A stretch of DNA of 64,000 nt from DASVTU01 sp036387415 (lineage in GTDB: Bacteria > Acidobacteriota > Blastocatellia > Pyrinomonadales > Pyrinomonadaceae). The notes below the pieces were generated by a model. It made no database searches and was not told where the DNA came from. It worked only from the letters and a program-made list of their open reading frames with translations. The number at the start of each line of letters is the position of its first letter. Positions within the stretch are counted from its first letter, which is position 1. Location: positions 1-64,000 of the forward strand of contig DASVTU010000025.1 of the NCBI GenBank assembly GCA_036387415.1. The letters are read 5' to 3'. This document shows, in pieces, positions 7,207 to 14,370 of this stretch. The position numbers and the translations under genes were made by a program.

Positions 7207-8009
7207 TTACTATTGCGGTCGCAAATCAAAAAGGCGGCGTCGGTAAATCCACTTCGGCGGCGGTTTTGGCGACAGAATTCGCCTTACGCGAGTATGAAAC
7301 CCTGCTCATCGACGCCGACCCGCAAGCCAACGCCACGGAGATTTTTCTCGACCCGAACAACGTCAAGACTTCGCTCGCGGATGTCATTATCGGCGGCGAC
7401 GGCAAACTCGCCTCATCGATTATGGAGAGGCGTGTCACGACCGAAATTGAGCATCTCGACATCGTTCCGGCAACACTCGCTCTCGCCAATTTCGACCGCG
7501 AACCCGCCCTATCCGTCACCAAACTGCGGACGGCTCTGCGCGAATTAGGCGATTTTTATGACTTTGCGATCATTGACACACCACCGAATTTAGGGCTTTT
7601 ACTGACCGCCGCGCTGACCGCTGCGACGCACGTGTTGATTCCGGTACAGGCGGCGCCGTTTGCTTTGACGGGTCTGCGCGACCTCCTGCAAGTTATTGAA
7701 AATGCTAAGGAACTTAACGAAAGCCTGTCTGTGTTGGGCACGGTCTGCACCATGTACGATACGCGTACTTCCGTCTCCGGCGCATCCTTCAAAGCACTCT
7801 CGCAGATTCTTCCTGACAAGACATTTGAAACCATCGTCCATCGGCAGACAAAACTGGAAGAAGCACCTTCAATGCATCAACCGATTCAACTCTACGCCCC
7901 GAATTCGAGGGGCGCGGAGCAATATGCTGCGCTGGCGGATGAAATTCTCAAACGTTTGGGGCTATCCAATAAATCCGGTCATCTTTCAATCATTAAGGGT
8001 AATAAGTGA
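7203..8009 (+). CDS. parA: ParA/Soj-family partition ATPase
   Basis: The 268-residue P-loop ATPase begins with the deviant Walker A motif KGGVGKST (residues 10-17). DADPQANAT follows near residue 38, and IIDTPPNLG (Walker B region) near residue 122. This family binds DNA non-specifically and positions plasmids, chromosomes or large complexes by ATP-driven gradients. It overlaps the preceding helix-turn-helix gene by four bases and the Rep-like gene by one. This is the tight arrangement of plasmid maintenance operons. No ParB gene or obvious parS site is visible; the flanking small protein may do that job. ParA identity is secure, but its cargo is uncertain. Confidence 0.92.
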   Translation: MITIAVANQKGGVGKSTSAAVLATEFALREYETLLIDADPQANATEIFLDPNNVKTSLADVIIGGDGKLASSIMERRVTTEIEHLDIVPATLALANFDREPALSVTKLRTALRELGDFYDFAIIDTPPNLGLLLTAALTAATHVLIPVQAAPFALTGLRDLLQVIENAKELNESLSVLGTVCTMYDTRTSVSGASFKALSQILPDKTFETIVHRQTKLEEAPSMHQPIQLYAPNSRGAEQYAALADEILKRLGLSNKSGHLSIIKGNK

Positions 8010-9127
8010 TGGCACGCGAGAAGCGAGAGAAGCGAAAAATCGTTAAAAGACCCGCTGGCTTGGTTATTCCTGTGCCCGCCCCGCGCCCCACGGTCTCCGA
8101 CGACCCATCACGTAAGATTTTTCAACAAGCCGCCGAAGCTGAAAGAGCGCAAAACGAGGCGATTACCGCAGTACCGCAGTACCGCAGTACCGCACCTCCT
8201 TTAGATGCGGAAACTACTGAAGATACTACGGTTAGTGGCAAAACGACGACTCCGGTACCGGAGTACCGGAGTACCGGAGTATCAGAATCGCAAAAATTCG
8301 ACACCCAAACCAAACAGACGCCTGCTTCGTCGCCGATTCCCTCTGAGAAGTTTTACCGCAAAGCTAATGCGACCGCAGACCATCTTGACAGAGCTTTGAC
8401 TCCTGCGGAGAGCAAGGTGCTTGACCATCTGGTCAGATTGTCTGTCGGCTTCAACAAAGAGCATTGTCAGGTTAGAGTCTCGACCTTGCAGCAGCGCACC
8501 GGATACAGGTCGGACAAGACCGTGAGGGCGGCGCTTATCGGGTTGGAGATGAAAGGAATTATTTCGCGTCTGACACATCATAATAATCCTCTCGGCGACG
8601 AATATCGGATACACGCTTACTCCGGTACCGGAGTACCGCAGTACCGCAGTACCGCGGTAGAAAATACTGCGGTACTGGAGTCAAAAATTACCGGACATTT
8701 AAAGACAATAGTAAAAGACATAGAAAAAACTGATGATGACGCTTTCGCGGATTTGAATAAAATCTTGAGCGACATCGTGAAAGAGCTAACGGCGAAAGAA
8801 ACGAGCAGCGCAGAACGTGAACGTTGGGGCGAACTCGGCGAACTCCTCGTCATGGAATTGAAGATTGCCGCCGCACGCACGACGAACATCTCCTCCGTGC
8901 CAGCCTTTCTCACAGAACACCTCCGACGCAGATTGTGGAAGATGGATAAGAAACGTGAGAGCGCGGACGAGAACCCGGAGAGCGCCGGTTCTGCGACTCT
9001 TCAACTCACGCCGGAACAGGTGAAGAACTGTCCCGACTGCGGTGGCACGGGATTCTATTATCCGAATGGATACGAAGCGGGCGTCACCCGTTGCAAGCAC
9101 GAAAACGCGGCGGGCGTGGCGCAATAA
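8009..9127 (+). CDS. Rep-like winged-helix protein with repeat-encoded motifs
   Basis: The 372-residue protein has a basic start and a disordered N-terminal third. A replication-initiator-like winged-helix region covers about residues 115-205 (LTPAESKVLDHLVRLS; LQQRTGYRSDKTVRAALIGL). A helical region and a C-terminal zinc-ribbon-like segment (CPDCGGTG ... CKH) follow. The peptide VPxYRSTxV occurs three times and is encoded by tandem 8-bp repeats. Its start overlaps the parA stop (TGATG). The arrangement matches a plasmid partition-replication operon. I infer a Rep or DNA-binding role from domain pattern and context; no catalytic residues confirm it. It may equally be a regulator from an integrated element. 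Confidence 0.65.
   Translation: MAREKREKRKIVKRPAGLVIPVPAPRPTVSDDPSRKIFQQAAEAERAQNEAITAVPQYRSTAPPLDAETTEDTTVSGKTTTPVPEYRSTGVSESQKFDTQTKQTPASSPIPSEKFYRKANATADHLDRALTPAESKVLDHLVRLSVGFNKEHCQVRVSTLQQRTGYRSDKTVRAALIGLEMKGIISRLTHHNNPLGDEYRIHAYSGTGVPQYRSTAVENTAVLESKITGHLKTIVKDIEKTDDDAFADLNKILSDIVKELTAKETSSAERERWGELGELLVMELKIAAARTTNISSVPAFLTEHLRRRLWKMDKKRESADENPESAGSATLQLTPEQVKNCPDCGGTGFYYPNGYEAGVTRCKHENAAGVAQ
8163..8194. repeat. Intragenic 8-bp iteron-like array 1
   Basis: Four direct units with an 8-bp period: TTACCGCA, then GTACCGCA three times. Because 8 is not a multiple of 3, three units encode the eight-residue peptide VPQYRSTA once. Repeat-length conservation at the DNA level suggests a protein-binding site rather than selection on the peptide. 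Confidence 0.8.
8255..8278. repeat. Intragenic 8-bp iteron-like array 2
   Basis: Three exact direct copies of GTACCGGA, followed by a degenerate fourth (GTATCAGA). They encode VPEYRSTG. The unit differs from array 1 at one position. Confidence 0.8.
8625..8656. repeat. Intragenic 8-bp iteron-like array 3
   Basis: Four contiguous units: GTACCGGA, GTACCGCA twice and GTACCGCG. A stray GTACTGGA lies at 8672-8679. They encode VPQYRSTA again. Arrays 2 and 3 lie about 345 bases apart, on either side of the winged-helix coding region. Confidence 0.8.
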
Positions 9128-9176
9128 AGGCGCACTGTTCAAGATTGAGAAGAACGGAATGTGGCGTGGGCGAAAG

Positions 9177-9650
9177 TTATTTGCGGCAGGCGGCGTCTGC
9201 GAGTGGATACTTGAATTGACGACCGAGGAGGTCGTCTTCGAGCAGACGCGCGACCATCTGTGCGCGTGAAGAGACGTTGAGCTTGGCAAAGACGCGTCGG
9301 AGGTGCGTGCAGACCGTCCACGAACTGATGTCGAGCACAGCGGCGATGGTTTTGTTGGGATAACCTTCGGCTACCATGCGTACGATTTCCTGTTCGCGCG
9401 GACTGAGAACGACATGCACGCGTGCGCCTTCGGGCGGTAAGCGGACGAGCAGGCAGCGCACGCCGTCCATCTGCATGTCGAGCATCACATCGTTGGCGAA
9501 AGATGCGTCGGCGTCGTTTGAGGCGGGAGTTTCGACGTGTTGTTTAATAACCTGTGTGATTAATCTCTGAACCAGTAACTCCGTCCCGTCGGCAAACGTT
9601 TCCACTGGCAAACACTTTGATTCTTTGTCGCTCAATAGACGCGCACGCAT
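9177..9650 (-). CDS. LuxR-type helix-turn-helix regulator
   Basis: The 157-residue protein has a C-terminal LuxR/FixJ DNA-binding domain at about residues 82-145: LSPREQEIVRMVAEGYPNKT, then the recognition helix region SSWTVCTHLRRVFAKLNVSS. The N-terminal 75 residues form a small sensory or dimerisation region with no response-regulator phosphorylation site. A GGGAGG ribosome site lies nine bases before the ATG. The gene is divergent from the acidic-repeat protein operon across a 473-base gap. That makes it the natural candidate regulator of that block. It ends convergently with the Rep-like gene. Confidence 0.85.
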   Translation of the reverse strand: MRARLLSDKESKCLPVETFADGTELLVQRLITQVIKQHVETPASNDADASFANDVMLDMQMDGVRCLLVRLPPEGARVHVVLSPREQEIVRMVAEGYPNKTIAAVLDISSWTVCTHLRRVFAKLNVSSRAQMVARLLEDDLLGRQFKYPLADAACRK

Positions 9651-10123
9651 CGGTTGTAGCCTCCCTGTCGCCGTTGAATCCCTTAATGCTCCGCACTCGC
9701 AATCGACGGGTTAGATAAGACACCTCTCCACATGCATACGATAGAGACTACCGAAACAGGGTGGTCTCACGGGATTAATTTTCGCGGAAAGCCAAGCAGC
9801 TGAGGACGCGTGGCTTGGCGTTTGGTCGGGATTTGGTTTGACGAGTCAGTTAGACATAAAAGTGAAATTCGATAACGGTTGTTGAGTGCATCCGCTTGCT
9901 CGTTTCCCACCCAAGAGGTTCTGTATGAAGACCTTAAATTACTATAATATTTACCTGCAAGCAAGATTATAGACCAACCTCACAAGAAATGCTTGTCACA
10001 TAATCGAGTGACACACGTTCGTAGTAACTCCTTTCGGCTTCCCTGAAAAAAGTGACTTTCGCTTGTTTCGCGCGGCGACTACTGTGCACCGTGCCGTTAC
10101 CGATTTTGAAAGGAGAAACTGTC
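9651..10123. promoter_or_regulatory. Divergent intergenic region with promoter-like elements
   Basis: No gene is visible. A plus-strand TATAAT at 9943-9948 has a weak TTCTGT at 9919-9924 (18-base spacer), and the surrounding 60 bases are AT-rich. An inverted repeat GCCAAGC (9791-9797) / GCTTGGC (9813-9819) could be an operator or hairpin. The 10124 gene is preceded by the ribosome site AAAGGAG. About 170 bases of leader would separate the promoter from that start. Confidence 0.4.
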
Positions 10124-11047
10124 ATGCAGACCAGTCGCAGCAATGGGCAACAGGAATACGAAGGCGAATTCGAGGGCGAATTTGAAGGCGAATTTGAAAA
10201 CGAATACGAATTCGAGGGCGAAGGTGAGGGCGAAGGCGAATTCGAGTACGAAATGGAAGGCGAGTTCGAGGGCGAATTTGAAGGCGAATTTGAAGGCGAA
10301 TTCGAGGGCGAAGAGTTCTTCGGAAAAATTGCGCGCGGGATTGGCGGTTTCGTCCGACGCGCCGCGCCTGTCCTGCGAACGGTCGCGCGAGTCGCTGCAC
10401 CTATGGTCGGTACGGCAGTAGGCGGCCCGCTCGGCGGCATGCTCGCACGCACAGCCGCCAACGCGCTCTTGCGCGAGGGCGAATTCGAGGGCGAGTTTGA
10501 AGGTGAGTTCGAGGGCGAGTTTGAAGATGAGTTCGAGGGCGAATTCGAGGGCGAAGCGATGGCACAGGCAACCGGCACGACGGGTACGCAGGCGATGGCA
10601 GAATACATGGCGGCGGTTGCTTCCACCGCGCAGACGGAAGCCGAAGCAGAAGCGATGGCGGGCGCGGCGACACTGGCCTCCATCTCTCAGCGCGACCTCG
10701 CCCGACTGCGACGCGTCCTCCCGCATCTAGTGAGAGGCACGGCGGTCTTGACACGCGTGCTGCGTCAGCGTCGTTCGACGCGTCCGGCGGTTCGCGTCGT
10801 TCCCACCATTGCCAAAAATACTGCACGCGCACTGTCGCTCCGCGCTGCTTCCGGTCGTCCCGTGAACCGAAAGGTGGCAGCCCGTGTCATGGCCGCGCAG
10901 ACGCGTCGCGTACTGAGCCAGCCGCATCGTTGCGCTGCGGCACTACGGCGTAACGCGCAGGGTACCAGCGCCGTGCGACGCAGCACCGCTGCCGCCGCGA
11001 GGCGACCGGGCACGCGTCCGCGCCCCGGCACACGCAATTTAGGTTGA
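10124..11047 (+). CDS. Acidic EFEG-repeat protein, paralogue 1
   Basis: The 307-residue protein starts at the ATG at 10124, eight bases after AAAGGAG. Residues 11-66 are almost pure EGEF/EFEG repeats, followed by a conserved EEFFG motif. A hydrophobic Gly/Ala-rich segment (residues 80-115, e.g. PMVGTAVGGPLGGMLA) and a second short EFEG array (118-145) come next. An Ala-rich helical region and a strongly basic C-terminal half (residues 195-307) complete it. Acidic head and basic tail could interact within or between molecules. There is no signal peptide. It is homologous to the next gene in repeat architecture and in the segment VRVVPTIAKNTARAL. The function is unknown; membrane insertion, calcium binding or assembly are possible. 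Confidence 0.85.
   Translation: MQTSRSNGQQEYEGEFEGEFEGEFENEYEFEGEGEGEGEFEYEMEGEFEGEFEGEFEGEFEGEEFFGKIARGIGGFVRRAAPVLRTVARVAAPMVGTAVGGPLGGMLARTAANALLREGEFEGEFEGEFEGEFEDEFEGEFEGEAMAQATGTTGTQAMAEYMAAVASTAQTEAEAEAMAGAATLASISQRDLARLRRVLPHLVRGTAVLTRVLRQRRSTRPAVRVVPTIAKNTARALSLRAASGRPVNRKVAARVMAAQTRRVLSQPHRCAAALRRNAQGTSAVRRSTAAAARRPGTRPRPGTRNLG
10154..10321 (+). repeat. EFEG-coding tandem repeat array A
   Basis: About fourteen degenerate 12-bp units of the form GARTTYGARGGY encode Glu-Phe-Glu-Gly, with a few Tyr and Asn/Met replacements. Synonymous variation between units (GAATTCGAGGGC versus GAATTTGAAGGC) shows that the peptide, not the DNA, is conserved. Confidence 0.9.
10475..10558 (+). repeat. 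EFEG-coding tandem repeat array B
   Basis: About seven 12-bp EFEG units in the same gene after the hydrophobic segment, again with many synonymous differences. Confidence 0.9.
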
Positions 11048-11137
11048 AGCCCCGCGAGTTGCGAAGGCGGTCAGTTTCGACGGCCAACGGAATAGCGTTT
11101 CGAGCAGTATCACATGGCTGCAAGAGGAGATGAGACC

Positions 11138-12178
11138 ATGAGTAGGCCGATGCATGAATTCGAGTTTGAGAGTGAATTCGAGGGCGAATTCGAGGATGAG
11201 TACGAAGGCGAATATGAAGGCGAATACGAGGGTGAGTTCGAGGGCGAATTCGAGTATGAATTCGAGGGTGAGTTCGAGGGTGAATCCGAGGCGGAGGAGT
11301 TCTTCGGTAGTCTCGCCAATCTAGCCCGCCGCGCCGCGAGTAATCCCACGATTCGACGCGTCGGACTGGCTGCCGCGAGGGGCGCTCTCAACAGCGTACG
11401 AGGCATGGGCGGAAACTATGCGCGTGCCGCAAACATCGCGGGCAGCTTCCTTCCGCAGAGAGAGTATGAGGGCGAATACGAGGGCGAGTTTGAAGGTGAG
11501 TTCGAGGGCGAATATGAAGGCGAGTACGAGGGCGAATTCGAGTCGTTCTCCAATCCGCAATCACGCCTCCAAAGCGAAGCACTGATGGCGCACCTCGGTC
11601 ATTCGGCGGCCAACGCCGAGAGCGAAGCCGAAGCCGAAGCCTTTCTCGGCGCGTTGATTCCGCTTGCCGCCCAACTCATCCCGCGCGTCGCGCCCGCCAT
11701 CATGCGCGCCGCGCCGCAACTGATTAACGGCGTCGCCAACGTCGCGCGCACCGTGATGAGCAATCCCGCGACGCGGCAGATGGTACGCACGATTCCTTCC
11801 ATCGTGCGCGACACGACCGTCACACTGGCGCGGCAAGCGGCGCAAGGCAAGCCGATTACGCCGCAATCCGCCGTCCAGACTCTCGCACGCCACACGGCGC
11901 GCACGCTCACCAGTCCGCAGCAGGCCGTCCGCGCCTACCAGCGCACGAAGGCGATGGATTCAAGGTATCACCGCACAACACCGGGCGGCGCAGGCTCGCC
12001 TCAGGCTGGCCCGCAGAGAGGCGGACAGACGCGTCCCTATGCGGGAGTCACCGGAGGTGCGGGTGGTTACGCCAGTCCGGGGCAGCGACCGATGCCGCGC
12101 ACCGCCGGAAGAGGTGGCGTCGCCACCGCTCCTGCGACGCGTCGCCACACGACAGGTCGTTGCGCGGGATGCTGCTAA
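11138..12178 (+). CDS. Acidic EFEG/EYEG-repeat protein, paralogue 2
   Basis: The 346-residue protein begins at the ATG at 11138, chosen because AGAGGAG lies nine bases upstream; an ATG at 11114 is in frame but poorly placed. Architecture repeats its neighbour: acidic repeats (residues 6-50), the EEFFG motif, a basic/hydrophobic helical segment, a second acidic array (about 109-135), then AEAEAFLG and hydrophobic helices (IPLAAQLIPRVAPAIMRAAP). A region homologous to paralogue 1 (VRTIPSIVRDTTVTLARQAA) and a Gly/Pro/Arg-rich tail ending GRCAGCC follow. The terminal cysteines are notable, because a small downstream product also ends in a Cys cluster. No known function is recognised. The two paralogues are presumably co-expressed. 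Confidence 0.85.
   Translation: MSRPMHEFEFESEFEGEFEDEYEGEYEGEYEGEFEGEFEYEFEGEFEGESEAEEFFGSLANLARRAASNPTIRRVGLAAARGALNSVRGMGGNYARAANIAGSFLPQREYEGEYEGEFEGEFEGEYEGEYEGEFESFSNPQSRLQSEALMAHLGHSAANAESEAEAEAFLGALIPLAAQLIPRVAPAIMRAAPQLINGVANVARTVMSNPATRQMVRTIPSIVRDTTVTLARQAAQGKPITPQSAVQTLARHTARTLTSPQQAVRAYQRTKAMDSRYHRTTPGGAGSPQAGPQRGGQTRPYAGVTGGAGGYASPGQRPMPRTAGRGGVATAPATRRHTTGRCAGCC
11156..11306 (+). repeat. EFEG/EYEG-coding repeat array C
   Basis: About twelve 12-bp units encoding E-F/Y-E-G/D, ending just before the EEFFG motif. Confidence 0.9.
11462..11543 (+). repeat. EFEG/EYEG-coding repeat array D
   Basis: About seven 12-bp units alternating Tyr and Phe, located after the hydrophobic segment, the same relative position as array B in the paralogue. 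Confidence 0.9.
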
Positions 12179-12310
12179 AGAGTCGCCGTCGAGGATGCGA
12201 CGGTCAGAACAAGAAACAGTCTGTCGAACTCGGATGGCTCGTTGAAATAGCAACGGGCGCGTCGAACCCGAACAGGCTAGTGAAATGAAACTAACGGCTT
12301 GGTGAAATCT

Positions 12311-13669
12311 ATGTCTGCCAGCTTCCAGCGAACACGCGCACTCAATCCGCCGCCACGCAGCCGCCGACGCCGCACGGCGACGGGACGTGCGCCACTTCCG
12401 CCGCCTCTGCGTACGCGACCCATACTCATGCCGTGGTTGCGCGGGCAGGCCATCAACGTGATGCGCCATGCGGCGGCGTTGCATCCGTTCAAGCGCGGCG
12501 AGTTCGGCACGGGTTCGGCGGCTCCGACCGAAGGACACGTCCAAGCGGTCAACAAGTTGTTGACGGATTTGCGCGCGAATCTCATCAAGAAGGCGAGCAA
12601 GGCGACGACCGCCGTCCATGCGGCGCGGCAGAATCCGAATACGAGAAACTTGCAGGCCGTCGTGACCTACAAAGAACTGGCGCACAACTGGGTGCGCGCG
12701 GTCGAACGGATTTGGGATTTCTATTTCGAGTTGTTCGGTCAACGGCAGACGCGTTTCGCCGATTGGTTACTCAGTTGCGACCGCATCGCGCTCGACTGTT
12801 ACCAGTACAGCTTCATGGGCTTAGGTATTCCCAAATCGCTGCCCGCGCCGCCGCCCTTCTCATACATGCGTACGGGATTCTCGCCCGCCACGTTTCGACG
12901 CGGTATCCCGTTGAGAAAATTGGGACAACAACTCAATCCGTTTCCGCTTATCCAGTTGCCGTATCACCGTCTCGTCAATCCGTGGACGCTCGGCGCGATT
13001 CTGCATGAAGTCAGTCATAACACGCAGAACGACCTCGGACTCGCGGAGATTATTCCGCGCACCATCGGCGAACGTCTCCTGCGCGCCGGATACCCGCGCG
13101 AGGTGGCCGCCATCTGGGTACGTTGGAATCGTGAGACATTTGCCGACATGAGCGGCTTGTTGATGGGTGGCCCGGCGGTGGTCGCATCACTGATGGATGT
13201 CATCGGACGCTCGCCGCGCACCGTCACCACCTATAGCCCGCGCGGCCCGCACCCGACGCCCTACCTGCGCGCCTTCATCAGCTTCGAGCTTTTGCGCCGG
13301 ATGGGATTTCCCGACAAGGCCGAAGCTGGACGACGTGCATGGACGCGCTGCTATCCAGACACCTCGACGGGCAACCTCCCGCGTCCTCTGCTCGACACCT
13401 TCGACGGCGCGCACAAGTTGGTCGTGGACACCATCTGTTATCGTCCGTATGCGACGCTCGGCAACAAGTGTCTCGCTGAAGTCATCAAGTTTGGGCCGAA
13501 AGAACAGATGATGACCGAGGAGGCCGCCGCCCGGCTCGCCGCCGGAAACGACCCCGGCATTATTCCCGAACGTTTCTTAATCGGCGCGGCGCGCGTCGCC
13601 TTTGACCGCCAACTGGCACGCCCCGAAGTCATCAAAGATAACTTTTATAAAGAGCTTGCGAGGAGATAA
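12311..13669 (+). CDS. HExxH zinc metallopeptidase-like protein
   Basis: The 452-residue protein has a basic Pro/Arg-rich start and a helical region. The motif ILHEVSHNTQ follows, with H232, E233 and H236 forming a classic HExxH zinc site. A conserved-looking RETFAD (E275) about 40 residues later could supply the third ligand (gluzincin arrangement). There is no signal peptide, so export would need a dedicated machine, or the target is internal. The ATG at 12311 is taken; TTG 12299 and GTG 12302 are in-frame alternatives with little to choose between them. It sits directly after the acidic-repeat genes and five bases before the next gene. It could be a processing peptidase for the block or a toxin. 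Confidence 0.75.
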   Translation: MSASFQRTRALNPPPRSRRRRTATGRAPLPPPLRTRPILMPWLRGQAINVMRHAAALHPFKRGEFGTGSAAPTEGHVQAVNKLLTDLRANLIKKASKATTAVHAARQNPNTRNLQAVVTYKELAHNWVRAVERIWDFYFELFGQRQTRFADWLLSCDRIALDCYQYSFMGLGIPKSLPAPPPFSYMRTGFSPATFRRGIPLRKLGQQLNPFPLIQLPYHRLVNPWTLGAILHEVSHNTQNDLGLAEIIPRTIGERLLRAGYPREVAAIWVRWNRETFADMSGLLMGGPAVVASLMDVIGRSPRTVTTYSPRGPHPTPYLRAFISFELLRRMGFPDKAEAGRRAWTRCYPDTSTGNLPRPLLDTFDGAHKLVVDTICYRPYATLGNKCLAEVIKFGPKEQMMTEEAAARLAAGNDPGIIPERFLIGAARVAFDRQLARPEVIKDNFYKELARR

Positions 13670-13674
13670 AGGCC

Positions 13675-14247
13675 GTGTCGCTGCTAACGGAATTTGAAAA
13701 TCTCTACGCACAGTTGCAAAGCCTGCACGATGCTCTGACGGCGCTGCGTGTGACCATCGTGGAAGACCGTCCGGTCGAGGGAAGCGACGTGTTGCTGCTC
13801 GATGCGTTTGGCGATGCGGTGGAGGATGCGGTCGGGTGGTTGGAGGAATCGTTGGCGGCGGTGGAGCAGCCCGCAACTCGCGAGACGAAACTGGAGCCGT
13901 CGTTTGATGTCAATCGTGCACGACAATCGCTGGTCTTTTGTCAGGAACGTTTTAATCGCATCGCGCATCGTTTCAGTACCGATTTGATTTCGTATGAAAG
14001 AATCGCCGAATTGTTGAGGCTAGGACGCGAACGGCGTGGGGAGTGGCAAGTGTGGGCGCGCAGCGTCAAGGAATCGCTTGATGGGTGTCAACAGCACCTG
14101 TATGATACCAATCAGTCGTTGTTTCGTTGCTGGCAAGAGATTGCGGAGCGCGTCGGCATGTCTTCGGTCTCCGTTCACGCCACCAACATTGGCCAACAAG
14201 TCACCGTCCCCACAACCCCGGAACTGTCCATCGAGGGAGTTACATGA
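13675..14247 (+). CDS. Helical protein of unknown function
   Basis: The 190-residue protein starts at a GTG with GAGGAG nine bases upstream. It is mostly alpha-helical with a probable coiled-coil segment at residues 1-65. It has no membrane segment and no motif I recognise. A C-terminal stretch from about residue 160 is beta-like. The start lies five bases after the metallopeptidase stop. The stop overlaps a small downstream start (ATGA), so the three are probably one operon. A partner or immunity-like role for the metallopeptidase is possible only by position. Confidence 0.75.
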   Translation: MSLLTEFENLYAQLQSLHDALTALRVTIVEDRPVEGSDVLLLDAFGDAVEDAVGWLEESLAAVEQPATRETKLEPSFDVNRARQSLVFCQERFNRIAHRFSTDLISYERIAELLRLGRERRGEWQVWARSVKESLDGCQQHLYDTNQSLFRCWQEIAERVGMSSVSVHATNIGQQVTVPTTPELSIEGVT

Positions 14248-14327
14248 ATAGCGGCGCAGGAAGGTATGCGAGCGGCACGCCGTCTGCTTCGAGCCGACGC
14301 TGCTGTTGCTGCCGCCACCGGAGATAG
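14244..14327 (+). CDS. 27-residue Ser/Arg-rich peptide with CCCC
   Basis: A very small reading frame begins with ATG overlapping the previous stop (ATGA), with GAGGGAG six bases before it. It encodes 27 residues ending SRRCCCCRHRR. The overlap and ribosome site argue for real translation, and the four consecutive cysteines next to arginines suggest metal or membrane association, or a site for lipidation or crosslinking. The neighbouring acidic-repeat protein also ends in a cysteine cluster. It may instead be only a coupling leader for the next gene at 14371, whose own ribosome site is 43 bases downstream. Confidence 0.4.
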   Translation: MNSGAGRYASGTPSASSRRCCCCRHRR

Positions 14328-14370
14328 TTTCCAACCGCGCCAAGCCCTGTTAACGAAAGAGGAGGTCGAG

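Noticed and set aside
10154..11543. Regular 12-bp repeats resembling a satellite or CRISPR-like array
   Set aside because: The repeats are in frame, lie inside two genes with good ribosome sites, vary mostly at synonymous positions, and have no unique spacers.
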